From: an uncultured Muribaculaceae bacterium
Lineage (GTDB): Bacteria > Bacteroidota > Bacteroidia > Bacteroidales > Muribaculaceae
Direction of reading: 5' to 3'
DNA length: 64,000 nt
Assembly (NCBI GenBank): GCA_947381945.1
Contig: CANCXM010000013.1
Coordinates: forward strand, 16,687 to 80,686
Part shown: positions 6,841 through 15,799 of the stretch, in pieces
How the letters are laid out: every line of letters begins with the position of its first letter
Numbering within the stretch: the first letter of the stretch is position 1
Translations under genes and position numbers: made by a program
Notes under the pieces: model-generated
Database searches by the model: none
What the model was told of the DNA's origin: nothing
What the model saw: only the letters and a program-made list of their open reading frames with translations

Positions 6841-9459
6841 TTAATTAGTCCAAGTGAGGTTCCAGATGGCGGTGCGGTCTTTGTTGCTTGATGAATTGGA
6901 GGGCCCTTCATTGATGATTTCAATTACGAAATCACCGCTGATGTTGAATGCATGGGAATACTCATACTTTACCAATTTTGACAGTCCTGTCTTTTCAAGC
7001 ACATCTGTTGCGACTACCGTTCCATTCTGCTTAATATTGATAGTCAATTTACACTGATTATCCGAGTAGGGCAGGCAGTAGTCAAATGATAATGTGCCGA
7101 GACCTCCGGTAAGAGTGGGAGATGTCAGGCTTCCATGGGCAGAAGACTTGCCGTTGAGACAGACGGCATAGTTTGAAGCATCACCAAATACTGTGAATAC
7201 CGGATTGCCGTCAGCCGCTCCTCCTTGGAGGAGAAGTGCGGAAGTGGCTTGCCATCCGTTGGCAGATGTGAGTGCTCCGTAGGGGCTCGATGCAGCCACT
7301 CCTCCGTTCATGGTGTTGAAATCAGCACTGTTACCACCGACCGGAGTGTCGGGAGTATCCGGACCGGGTGTGGTCCCGCCTTCACCTGAAAGTTCGAAAT
7401 CGGTTGGTGCTTTTATACCCGGAAGTTTAAAGTAGGCTGTGAGCTGACCTTCAATCTTAAGGAGTTTGCCAAGGTTGTCGGGATTGTCAACAAGGTTGAT
7501 TTTTGTACGGGCATCAGTTCCATATACAAGCTGCACAGGCATACACTTTTTATAATCCTTTTCTGATGCTGAGGCAGCAATAAGAATATTTGATGCGTTG
7601 GATGCGGGTACTTCGAAATGGCTTCCGGCTGATATGTCGGCGCCTTCAACCCAACCGACGATATAACCCTGAACCCATGATGTAGAGCCGGGGTTGTTCA
7701 GAGAGATAGCGGATGTCACACTGTAGGGGGCATTCTTTGTTCCATCGCCATCCGAGGGACCGGGAACATCGGGTGTGGTTCCACCTTCACCTGAAAGTTC
7801 GAAATCGGTCGGCGCTTTGATGCCGGGAAGTTTGAAGTAGGCTGTGAGCTGACCTTCAATCTTGAGGCGTTTGCCAAGATTGCCGGCATTGTCGACAAGG
7901 TTGATTTTAGTGCGTGCATCAGTTCCATAGACAAGCTGGATAGGCATACACTTGCTATAGTCGGTCTCATTGGATGAGGCTGCTATAAGTACATTTGCCG
8001 CGTTGGTTGCAGGAACTGAGAAATGGCTTCCGGTCGAAATGTCAGCGCCTTCAACCCAACCGACGATATAGCCTTCGACCCATGCTGTTGAGCCGGGGTT
8101 GTTCAACGCAATAGCCTGTGTGACTGTGTAGGGGCTTTCTTTTGTGCCGTCGCCTTGGCCGGGGGTGGGTTCGTCGCCGCCGGGAACTTCAACGCCGTCG
8201 ATGCGGAAAGAGCTTGCAGCGCCGTTGTTGCCGGTGATGGCGGGCATTTCGAGTGATGTGCCGAAGTTGCCGAGGAGCCATATCTGCTTCTTGTAGTTGC
8301 TGGGGTTGTCGACAAGGTTGCCATACTGGCGGAGCTTGCTGCCCTGCGGGAGAGTGATGACCATACACTTGGTCCAGTCCTTGCAGTCCGCTTCCTGAGC
8401 GAAGACGAGGGTATTGTCAAGGTCGGGTTCGGAGCTGAACTGAATGTCATCGTTCGAGCTGACGGCCTGCACGCCGGGAGCAACTGCGCCTACGATATAG
8501 CCGGTGGTCCACACGTTGGATGCTGTGCCGCCACCGCTGATGATTGAGATTGCCTGGTCGACGGTATAGGGGTTTTCTTCAGCACCCGGACCGATGGTCG
8601 GGTTGCCGAAATTCATGCAACCTCTGCGGTCGAGCAGGAGCAACTGCCAGCCACCGCTTGAGTGATAGCTGAGAAGGCCGACCACGTCACCATGACCTTC
8701 CGGAAGCACATCGGCATAGAAGTTCGAATAGCCGCTGGTGCGGACAACGATGGTTCCGCCGTCCGAGAGAGTGAGTGTACGGTTGACAGTCTCTTTGCTT
8801 GCAGCAAAAGTCTCCTTGCCTCCGTCGGCGAAGTAGCAATTGTTGAATCTCACAAGTTGGCTCTGCCATTTGCGGAGTACATCCGGACCTCCCGACAGTT
8901 CGGTGAGGGAATTGACTGTTATGGTGTCGACCTCAGCAAGATTGGGAATTCCGTTGAGCTGTGTGTGTTCGACGAAAAGTTCGTAGGGCATGAATGTGGT
9001 CTGCTGTCCGTATGAGGGTGAATCCTCCGGAGAACCAAGCTGCTGCAGACCGGCATACTTGCCGATTGTCATGCCGGTGAGGTCAATGACGAGTTCCTGA
9101 CCACGACGATACTGGTTGTTCATCGAGTTGGCATTGATACTCATTGCGAGAGCGCCTGTCTCGTCCTGGATGACGAGCGATTTGTAGATATTGCCTGAGG
9201 CATCCGATGAAATCACGCGGCCCTTCACGAGAAGCCGTTTTCCATCCTCGGCTTCTCCGATGGTCTTGTAGTAATTGTCGGCATCCTCCCAATACTGGGT
9301 CTTGATTTCGTTGATGGTCTTGACCTCATAGTTTTCAGTGTCGCCGAGCCATGTCGAATCGGGGTCCGCCATCGCAGGGGCGTCGAAATCGTCCTGACAG
9401 GCTGTCAGAGTCAGGGCACCGGCAAACAGGAGGCTTATATATGTCTTGAAATTTCTCAT
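6841..9459 (-). CDS. Large surface lipoprotein: DUF5689 OB-like domain, DUF6359 modules, C-terminal beta domain
   Basis: 872 residues. Lipobox 'LTLTAC' puts the lipidated Cys at residue 21. A DUF5689 domain follows (about 45-290), with the OB-fold-like pattern 'KGRVISSDASGNIYKSL' and 'IQDETGAL'. Then come three DUF6359-type modules (about 295-420 diverged, 435-565 and 570-700 almost identical; each starts with the pattern GDGTKxxPYxV and contains 'WVxGYIVGWVEGADIS'), and a C-terminal jelly-roll-like domain (about 725-872). The pattern recalls the OB folds of extracellular nucleases such as Bacillus YhcR; that link is inference. It is the last gene of the operon with the smaller DUF5689 lipoprotein (21 bases upstream), a TonB-dependent receptor and a secreted nuclease, so a surface ligand-capture role is likely. 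Could instead bind carbohydrate or protein. Confidence 0.8.
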   Translation of the reverse strand: MRNFKTYISLLFAGALTLTACQDDFDAPAMADPDSTWLGDTENYEVKTINEIKTQYWEDADNYYKTIGEAEDGKRLLVKGRVISSDASGNIYKSLVIQDETGALAMSINANSMNNQYRRGQELVIDLTGMTIGKYAGLQQLGSPEDSPSYGQQTTFMPYELFVEHTQLNGIPNLAEVDTITVNSLTELSGGPDVLRKWQSQLVRFNNCYFADGGKETFAASKETVNRTLTLSDGGTIVVRTSGYSNFYADVLPEGHGDVVGLLSYHSSGGWQLLLLDRRGCMNFGNPTIGPGAEENPYTVDQAISIISGGGTASNVWTTGYIVGAVAPGVQAVSSNDDIQFSSEPDLDNTLVFAQEADCKDWTKCMVITLPQGSKLRQYGNLVDNPSNYKKQIWLLGNFGTSLEMPAITGNNGAASSFRIDGVEVPGGDEPTPGQGDGTKESPYTVTQAIALNNPGSTAWVEGYIVGWVEGADISTGSHFSVPATNAANVLIAASSNETDYSKCMPIQLVYGTDARTKINLVDNAGNLGKRLKIEGQLTAYFKLPGIKAPTDFELSGEGGTTPDVPGPSDGDGTKNAPYSVTSAISLNNPGSTSWVQGYIVGWVEGADISAGSHFEVPASNASNILIAASASEKDYKKCMPVQLVYGTDARTKINLVDNPDNLGKLLKIEGQLTAYFKLPGIKAPTDFELSGEGGTTPGPDTPDTPVGGNSADFNTMNGGVAASSPYGALTSANGWQATSALLLQGGAADGNPVFTVFGDASNYAVCLNGKSSAHGSLTSPTLTGGLGTLSFDYCLPYSDNQCKLTINIKQNGTVVATDVLEKTGLSKLVKYEYSHAFNISGDFVIEIINEGPSNSSSNKDRTAIWNLTWTN
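7370..8140. repeat. 405-bp tandem duplication inside the lipoprotein gene
   Basis: Two successive DUF6359 modules are encoded by nearly identical DNA, roughly 7370-7735 and 7775-8140. Matching points are offset by exactly 405 bases (135 codons), for example 'TTCACCTGAAAGTTCGAAAT' at 7381 and again at 7786. The reading frame is kept. The similarity at DNA level implies a recent duplication or ongoing gene conversion; module number may vary between strains. Confidence 0.9.
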
Positions 9460-9480
9460 AATTCTTGATTTTTAATCCGA

Positions 9481-10857
9481 TTATTCACTAATCTTAAGAT
9501 TCTTGACTTCCCAGGTGTCGGCACCTTCGGCTGACGAACCGTATTTCACACCGACCCGGATTTTCTTCCCGGCGTAGGCCGAAAGGTCGATGCTGCCTGA
9601 CGATGCGAAGCTCCAGCTTCCGGCCTCGGGCCATGAGGGAATCGCAAGCTCGGTCCACGATGATGCGCCTTCCTCACGGACCACTGCGCAACAGAGGGTG
9701 CGGAGTGTGGTCTGGAATTTGGCAGCGTGGTCGAAGCTCATCTTCGCGCTCTTTTTGGAAGTGAGGTCTATGACGGGTGAATAGGCGTAGGCAGTTGAGG
9801 CGTATGCCTTGCCGCCGACGTAGGCGCTTGCGTTCAAGTAATGCTTGCCGCTGTATTCCTTCCATGACCAGATGGCTTCCACTCCTTCAACACTGTTTCC
9901 CTCGTAGGTCCAGTCAACCGAAGCTGCATCTTCAGCGAGGGCTGAGTAGATAATTTCTCCGGTCGATGGGGTGTCGGGATTCTCCGGGGTTTCGGGAGTG
10001 CTGACAAACTCGAAACCGTCGATGCAGCCGCTCTGCGGATCCATGAAAGTGAGCTGCCATTTGTTGTTGTAGAAACCGAGAATCGCAACAGCGGTTCCGG
10101 TGCCTTTCGGAAGCACTTCCGACGAGAAGGTGCATTTGTTGCTTGTGCGCACCTCGATTGAATTGCCGGCAGCATCCTTGAGATAGCGTGTGGATGTTCC
10201 GGTCTCGCCCGGTTTGTCGGTCCAGAGAAGTGTTCCTCCTCCTTCGAAGCTGACATTCTCTATCTTGACGAGTTGGCATTGCCATGCGATGAGTTTTGCC
10301 TTGTCGTTGGTCCAGCCTGCGAGGTCGGTGAGGGTCACGGCGTAGGGCTCGGCATCCGTAAGCGAGGGGAGACCGTTGCGCTGGGCGCGCACCTTGAATT
10401 CCTCGGGTTCCATTCCTCCGACACCGTTGTTGTAGAGTACACCGAGCTGCATCTGCTTGCCGTAGCTGCCGACGAGGAGGCCGGTGACATTGATGCGCAC
10501 TTCCTGTCCCATCGGATAGCTTTCGTAGAGGTCATAGCCGTGGACACGGATGTCGAGCGCGCCGGTTTCATCGCGGAAATAGATGTGCTGGTAGACGTTG
10601 CCATCCTCGTCCGATGAAATGACGCGGCCACCGAGGATGATGCTGTCGCCCTCCTCGTTGACAGGAATGGTCTTGTAAGACGAATTGGACTGGGTGACTT
10701 CCCAGAACATTTCCTTGAATTCTGAGATTGCGGTGTTCACCTCGTAGGTGGCTTCGGGGACAATCACCGGCGGGCGGTCAAAGTCGTTGTCGCAGCTGAC
10801 CATCGCGGCTGAGATTGCTGCAAGCGCGAGGCATGATGCATATTTATATAGTTTCAT
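9481..10857 (-). CDS. DUF5689 domain lipoprotein with C-terminal jelly-roll-like domain
   Basis: 458 residues; lipobox 'AAMVSC' gives the lipidated Cys at residue 22. The N-terminal half (about 40-285) is a DUF5689 domain with the same OB-like signature as its neighbour ('LGGRVISSDEDGNVYQHI', 'FRDETGALDIRV') and the same closing pattern 'QLTFMDPQSGCIDGF'. After a Pro/Thr linker, the C-terminal domain (about 300-458) resembles choice-of-anchor or carbohydrate-binding-like beta sandwiches. It lies 52 bases after the TonB-dependent receptor and 21 before the larger DUF5689/DUF6359 lipoprotein, so the two lipoproteins are probably surface partners of the receptor, as SusD is for SusC, though unrelated to SusD in sequence. 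Confidence 0.8.
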   Translation of the reverse strand: MKLYKYASCLALAAISAAMVSCDNDFDRPPVIVPEATYEVNTAISEFKEMFWEVTQSNSSYKTIPVNEEGDSIILGGRVISSDEDGNVYQHIYFRDETGALDIRVHGYDLYESYPMGQEVRINVTGLLVGSYGKQMQLGVLYNNGVGGMEPEEFKVRAQRNGLPSLTDAEPYAVTLTDLAGWTNDKAKLIAWQCQLVKIENVSFEGGGTLLWTDKPGETGTSTRYLKDAAGNSIEVRTSNKCTFSSEVLPKGTGTAVAILGFYNNKWQLTFMDPQSGCIDGFEFVSTPETPENPDTPSTGEIIYSALAEDAASVDWTYEGNSVEGVEAIWSWKEYSGKHYLNASAYVGGKAYASTAYAYSPVIDLTSKKSAKMSFDHAAKFQTTLRTLCCAVVREEGASSWTELAIPSWPEAGSWSFASSGSIDLSAYAGKKIRVGVKYGSSAEGADTWEVKNLKISE

Positions 10858-10909
10858 TGCGATTCTGATATATTATATATGTGTATTCGGGTTATTTTTG
10901 GTCAGAGTA

Positions 10910-13669
10910 TCAGAAGCGGATGCCCACGTTGAGGTAAACCTTGATGCCCTGCGCATAGAAATACTTGTTGGGATACTTGGTGGAATCGTAGTTCGAGTAG
11001 TCGAAACGTCCCTGCTGGTAGCCGTAGGTCTGGATTTTCTTGTTGTTGAGGATGTTGTCGACGTTGAGGTTGATGTTCATCGAAATCTTGCGGTTGAGAT
11101 AGATGAGCTTGCCGATGGAGGCGTTCAGCACGAATGCATCGTTGAGCTTGTCCTGGGTTGCGAGTTCATCCATCTTGGCTTCGAGTTCGTCCATCGAAGG
11201 ATATTTCTCCCAGAGGTTGGGAAGAGCCTCGTGGTGGATCGGTGAGAGGTTGACGTAGGTGTCGCCCATCCATGATGCGTTCACGTTGAAGAACCATGAT
11301 TTGGGAGCAGCCCAGTCGATGCCGACGTTGACAGCCGTCTGCGGAGTGCCGCCGACATAGAAGTTCTTCAGATATACAACCTGTGTGGTGTCGGGACGCA
11401 TACCGTTTTCGTAGGAGCGGGTGCCCTTCGGACGGTTCTTGTACTGATACTGTGCGAAGGTGGCGGCTGCGCTTACGGTGACGGAGGGTGTCACCTTGAA
11501 GGCTGCACCGATTTCGATACCTTTGTAGCGGGTGTGGACACCTTTGAGCACATAGTTCATGAATGTCGAATACTGGTCGTCGTAGTAGGATGTACGTTCT
11601 GTCTGGTCATACATCTCTGTCCAGAAACCGGTGATGGCACCACGGAAACGGCGGTAGTTCCATGCGTATGAAAGGTCGGCCGAAAGGATGCGTTCGGGTT
11701 TGAGGTCGGAAATAGCGGTGTCCTTGATACGGGGTGAGATGTAGGAATATTCGAAGAGGGGAGCGACAGTCTCATAGCCTGCATGGGCAGTGATAAAGTT
11801 GCGTCCGTCAATCTTATAGGTGGCACCGGCCTTGAGCGCGCCTGTGTCGAATCGGTGGGTGGCACCTTTGCCATAAGAGTTCTTGGGCGCGCGGCCATTC
11901 ATCATCTTGCCGTCGCGGTAGAACTGTGTATAGCCTATCTTCAGACCGTAGTTGATGTCCCAATGTGGAAGGGCGATGACGTTCTGGAGCCATGCGTTGC
12001 CGTGGATGGCGTTGATGTAGTAGTCATAGCCAAAGGTGTCGTCCTTGCCCACCTTGCGGTTGGGGTCGAGGAGGTTGTTCTGCATCATCGAGGGGTCACC
12101 GGGGAAGTCGCGTTCGCTGTACTGGTCTACGTCAAGCCAGTATTCGCCGCCGAGGAGGTCGCGGATGGTCTTGAAGTAGTGTGCGCGGGTGTAGTTGAAC
12201 GATACGCCGGCCTGAAGGGTCATGTAGTCGTTGAGGCGGTGGTTGAGGACCGAGTTGAGCATGAAGTTTATCTGGTTGCTGTGGCGGTTCTCAAGTATGT
12301 AGCTCGATGAGTGGTTGTCGGGGTTGCCTCCGCGGCCATAAAGATTGTTGTAGTAGTTGGCCTGATAGAGATTATCCCACTTTATCTGGCGGAAATTCTC
12401 GTCGTGCTTCCAGAGGTCTGTGTAGAGCTCGGCGGCTTCGGTGTTGCCGGAAGCTTTGAAGTAGCTCGGGAGGTAGCGGTAGTAGTCCGGACGGGGGTCA
12501 GCTGCGTTGTACCAGTTGAGGGCCGATGTCGAATAGTGGACAGCGCGGAATGCCGCACCTGTGTTGAGGGTTGTTCCTTTCTTGGGATTCCAGAGCCAGT
12601 TGAGGACCGCTGTGGGGTCAAAGGTCTCGACGATTTTCGAAGAACGCTTCTTGCCGTCCTGCCAGCCCCAGTTGGGGTTGTAGAGATTGTTGTCGGCGAG
12701 AGAGTAGGCTTCCTCGTATGTGGCCGAGTTGGTTGCACGCTGGGTCGGTGCACCCCAGACAGTGAGGTTGAGTGAGTGGTGCTCGTTGAACACCTTTTCA
12801 AGCGATGCGAAGAGGCCGAATGAGTTGTAGAAGGTGCCTTCAATCACACCTTCGTCGGCATAGCGTCCGATGGCAGACACGGTGAAGGCCCAGCCGTTTT
12901 TCTGAAGGCCGGTTGAGTACAGGGCCATTGCGCGGAGCATATAGTTGGAGTTGGTATAGGCGACCGAACCGTTGAAGCCGGGTGCGTAGTGGGCTGCACG
13001 GGTGTTGATGTCGGTCGCACCGCCGATGTTTCCGAAGCCGAAGTTGGCTGCTCCGAGTCCGAGCGATGAGGTCTTGTCGCGGAAGGCGCGGCTCATGCCA
13101 CCGAGGGTCGAGTAGTTGAAGCGTCCGCGGGCAAGGTCATTGAAGTTGATGCCGTTGATGTATGTCTCGCTATATTTCGAGTCATAGCCGCGCACACGGA
13201 AGCGCATGGGCTGGAAATTATAGCTTGCAGAATTGTAGTAGACATCGTCACTTGCGCCTGTGAGGGCTGCGATTGACTGGGCGTTGCCTTCCTCATCTTC
13301 AAGGAGGGCCTGGTCGAAGAACATGTCGTTCTGCTCTTCATAATAGGTGTTGTTGAGGTTTGAAGAGAGCATCTTGATGTCGCCAAGATCTTTTACGGTG
13401 CCGTTGACTATGTCGACATCGAGCGAGAGGTCATTGTAGCCGTATGCGACAATGACGAGCACATCGGCTCCCGGACGGGCGTTGGAGATTGAGAAATCGC
13501 CGGCAGGACCGGTTGTGACATAGATACCTTGGTTGTCGAGGATGACACTCGCACCCGCCACGGGTGATCCGGTGTTGGAGTCGACCACAGTACCGGCTAC
13601 GCCTGTCGATTGTGCAAATGATGGCAACACGGCCGCCATGAGCAGTAGCAGAAACAGTTTTAGTCTCAT
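10910..13669 (-). CDS. TonB-dependent outer membrane receptor
   Basis: 919 residues: signal peptide ending 'LPSFAQ', a carboxypeptidase-regulatory-like beta domain (about 22-95), a plug (about 115-235, with 'MRFRVRGYDSKYSETYING' and 'GFGNIGGATDINTRAA'), and a long beta barrel ending 'KVYLNVGIRF', a terminal-Phe signature of outer membrane barrels. It imports a ligand with TonB/ExbBD energy. It is not a SusC homologue by its plug sequence and has no SusD beside it; its partners are the two DUF5689 lipoproteins downstream, and the upstream genes encode a secreted nuclease-like enzyme and a nucleotide-kinase-like protein. That context suggests DNA/RNA fragments or nucleotides as ligand; this is inference. 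Confidence 0.88.
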   Translation of the reverse strand: MRLKLFLLLLMAAVLPSFAQSTGVAGTVVDSNTGSPVAGASVILDNQGIYVTTGPAGDFSISNARPGADVLVIVAYGYNDLSLDVDIVNGTVKDLGDIKMLSSNLNNTYYEEQNDMFFDQALLEDEEGNAQSIAALTGASDDVYYNSASYNFQPMRFRVRGYDSKYSETYINGINFNDLARGRFNYSTLGGMSRAFRDKTSSLGLGAANFGFGNIGGATDINTRAAHYAPGFNGSVAYTNSNYMLRAMALYSTGLQKNGWAFTVSAIGRYADEGVIEGTFYNSFGLFASLEKVFNEHHSLNLTVWGAPTQRATNSATYEEAYSLADNNLYNPNWGWQDGKKRSSKIVETFDPTAVLNWLWNPKKGTTLNTGAAFRAVHYSTSALNWYNAADPRPDYYRYLPSYFKASGNTEAAELYTDLWKHDENFRQIKWDNLYQANYYNNLYGRGGNPDNHSSSYILENRHSNQINFMLNSVLNHRLNDYMTLQAGVSFNYTRAHYFKTIRDLLGGEYWLDVDQYSERDFPGDPSMMQNNLLDPNRKVGKDDTFGYDYYINAIHGNAWLQNVIALPHWDINYGLKIGYTQFYRDGKMMNGRAPKNSYGKGATHRFDTGALKAGATYKIDGRNFITAHAGYETVAPLFEYSYISPRIKDTAISDLKPERILSADLSYAWNYRRFRGAITGFWTEMYDQTERTSYYDDQYSTFMNYVLKGVHTRYKGIEIGAAFKVTPSVTVSAAATFAQYQYKNRPKGTRSYENGMRPDTTQVVYLKNFYVGGTPQTAVNVGIDWAAPKSWFFNVNASWMGDTYVNLSPIHHEALPNLWEKYPSMDELEAKMDELATQDKLNDAFVLNASIGKLIYLNRKISMNINLNVDNILNNKKIQTYGYQQGRFDYSNYDSTKYPNKYFYAQGIKVYLNVGIRF

Positions 13670-13740
13670 AGATTCTGTTATGAAAAAAAGTATTTGATTG
13701 TAGGATTTGTATCTTGATGAAAGATGAATGGAATGGCCGC

Positions 13741-14412
13741 TCAGTCAATGAACCCTCTCAGCCGGAGATAGGTTTTGATGAGTTCGACGTTAGCTTCCAT
13801 AGGGAGCAGGGATGAGTCGATGGTAAGGTCATAGCTTTTTGCATCGCCCCATGTCTTGTCGGTGAAGAAATTGTAGTAGTCAGCGCGCCATTTGTTGGTT
13901 TTCCGGGCCATCGCCTCGGCTTTGACGGGGTCTATGGCATCGTTGCGTCCGGTGATGCGTTTCACACATTCTTCCATCGGTGCATGGACGAAGATGTTGA
14001 CACATCTCGGATGATGGCGCAGGATGTAGTCGGAGCTTCGGCCGACGACCACAAAGGATTTCTCTCTGGCGGTGTGCTGGAGGAATTCGCTGATGCTCTT
14101 GTAGAGACCGTCGTCGCTGATGGAGGATGCACCGGTGTAGTAACACATCGGTGTCACACCCATCGAGAAGCTGAACAGACCTTGGAGGAAGGTCGGGAAG
14201 CGTTCATCCTTTTTCTCAAAGAAATCAGGATTCACGCCGGCGTGTTTTGCCGATTCGACGAGGAGTTCCTTGTCATAATATGCGATTCCGAGAGTTTCGG
14301 CGAGAGCCTTGGCGAGCACACGTCCGCCACTGCCGAACTGACGGCCTACGGTAATGACGAAAGGTGGGCGCTCCCCGGGAGCGGGGAGGGTAGGGGTGTC
14401 TTCTGTTTTCAT
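13741..14412 (-). CDS. Cytidylate kinase-like family protein
   Basis: 223 residues, cytoplasmic. An N-terminal P-loop-like motif, 'TVGRQFGSGGRVLAKALAE' (about 21-39), and 'YYDKELL' match the cytidylate-kinase-like family, with 'VVVGRSSDYIL' and a LID-like basic stretch later. Members resemble CMP kinase but most have no tested substrate; the P-loop here is QFGSGGR rather than the classical GxxGxGKS/T. It is the second gene of the operon, 10 bases after the nuclease-like gene and 71 before the receptor. A role in phosphorylating salvaged nucleoside monophosphates would suit the neighbours but is not shown. The housekeeping cmk is presumably elsewhere. Confidence 0.85.
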   Translation of the reverse strand: MKTEDTPTLPAPGERPPFVITVGRQFGSGGRVLAKALAETLGIAYYDKELLVESAKHAGVNPDFFEKKDERFPTFLQGLFSFSMGVTPMCYYTGASSISDDGLYKSISEFLQHTAREKSFVVVGRSSDYILRHHPRCVNIFVHAPMEECVKRITGRNDAIDPVKAEAMARKTNKWRADYYNFFTDKTWGDAKSYDLTIDSSLLPMEANVELIKTYLRLRGFID

Positions 14413-14422
14413 CGTCGGAGGC

Positions 14423-15466
14423 TTACTTTCTTACCTTGTGAAGAAATACGATTGTCGGGAAGTGGTCGGAATAGCCGTTGAGCCATGCTCCACCGGAATA
14501 TGTGCGCTTCGGGTAGCCCTGACGCTGTCCTTCGGTGTCGAAGAGGAAGTCAAAGTTGTTGACCTTGCAGGAGCTGTATTGCAGCGGACCGTGGTTGTGT
14601 TTCAGAAGGGTTCCCGATACGATAATCTGGTCGAAGAGGTTCCATTGGCTCTTATAGGCGAGTGTACCGATACCCTTGTCGAGCACACGCCACCAGGGGT
14701 TGAAGAAGCCGTGGGGTTCGACCTTGTCCTGATCGCGTTTAGCACCGAGGGCAACGGCACAGGATTTGTCCTGCGGGTCGTCGTTGAGGTCACCCATGAC
14801 AATGACGCCCTGGTTGGGACGGATGGCCCAGAGGGAGTCGGCTATATGTTTCGAGAGCTCGCCTGCGGCTTCGCGGAGGTAGCTCGAACGCTCCTGTCCG
14901 CCCAGACGTGAGGGCCAGTGGTTGACAATCACGCTGAGGGTGTCGCCTCCGAGGATACCGGTGACACACATCTGGTCGCGGGTGCGGAAATCAGGGTTTC
15001 CGGGAATCACGAGGGTGTGGTTGGTGACATCGAGTACCTTGAAGAGTCGGGGATTGTAGAGGAGACCGACATCCACGCCTCGGCGGTCGGGGGAATCGTG
15101 GTGGACAACCTGCAGACGCCACTGGCGGATGTCCTTGGCGCGCACGAGGTCGTCGAGCACACCCTTGTTCTCGATTTCGGAGACTCCGATGATGGCAGGA
15201 CCCATCGGGGTGTTTTTGGTGACCATTTTTGAGATACAGTAAGCGAGATTGTTGATTTTACTCCAGTATTTCTCACTGTTCCATTGACGGGCACCACCCG
15301 GCGAGAACTCCAGGTCATACTTGCCGTTGTTGTTGATGGTGTCAAAGAGGTTTTCAAGGTTGTAGAAAGCCACTCCGAACACAAGAGGCTGGCGGGGATC
15401 GGACTGGGCCGACACACCAAGCGCTGTCAGCAGCGCCAATAGCGGTAAAAGGAGTATCCTCTTCAT
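14423..15466 (-). CDS. Secreted endonuclease/exonuclease/phosphatase family enzyme
   Basis: 347 residues with a signal peptide ('LLPLLALLTALGVSAQ'). It carries the EEP-fold landmarks in order: 'YNLENLFD' (metal-binding Asn region), 'IIGVSEIEN' (catalytic Glu), 'RRGVDVGLLY', 'VNHWPSRLGG', 'MGDLNDDP' (Asp/Asn pair) and 'GYSDHFPTI' (catalytic His). The family hydrolyses phosphodiester bonds with Mg2+; secreted Bacteroidetes members of this subgroup are annotated as nucleases. It heads the operon, so an extracytoplasmic DNase/RNase feeding the receptor downstream is a reasonable reading. A phospholipase or other phosphodiesterase cannot be excluded. Confidence 0.87.
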   Translation of the reverse strand: MKRILLLPLLALLTALGVSAQSDPRQPLVFGVAFYNLENLFDTINNNGKYDLEFSPGGARQWNSEKYWSKINNLAYCISKMVTKNTPMGPAIIGVSEIENKGVLDDLVRAKDIRQWRLQVVHHDSPDRRGVDVGLLYNPRLFKVLDVTNHTLVIPGNPDFRTRDQMCVTGILGGDTLSVIVNHWPSRLGGQERSSYLREAAGELSKHIADSLWAIRPNQGVIVMGDLNDDPQDKSCAVALGAKRDQDKVEPHGFFNPWWRVLDKGIGTLAYKSQWNLFDQIIVSGTLLKHNHGPLQYSSCKVNNFDFLFDTEGQRQGYPKRTYSGGAWLNGYSDHFPTIVFLHKVRK

Positions 15467-15799
15467 GCGAAAAATTTGATGTTGAAAAATGAGAAGTTAT
15501 TATAGACAAAACAGGTGTGTCGGACCGTCAGTGACGGAATGGCACACTTTCACGCTGTAAATGTAGTGAAAATTTTGATTACGTCACTATTTTTAACCGT
15601 TAAACTTTCAGCCTTTTACATGTTAAAAGTGAGGAACATCAACCAAAAGGGGGTGTTGAGGTAAAATTTTGATGGTTTTGAGCCGTATATGATGGATTTT
15701 TGTTAACTTTGCACCTATATTATTATAAAATTGTCATCTGCGCATGATTTGCTGTCAATCCGCAGTCCGACATTGGAAAAAAGAAACATCCTCTAAGAT
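15467..15799. promoter_or_regulatory. Intergenic region between divergent genes with maeB promoter -7 element
   Basis: 333 bases between the nuclease-like gene (-) and maeB (+). TAACTTTGC at 15704-15712 fits the Bacteroidetes -7 element TAnnTTTGC for maeB. A TTTG at 15677-15680 lies 23 bases upstream, slightly far for the -33 element. No equally clear element is seen for the minus-strand operon. Nothing else is recognised. Confidence 0.5.
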
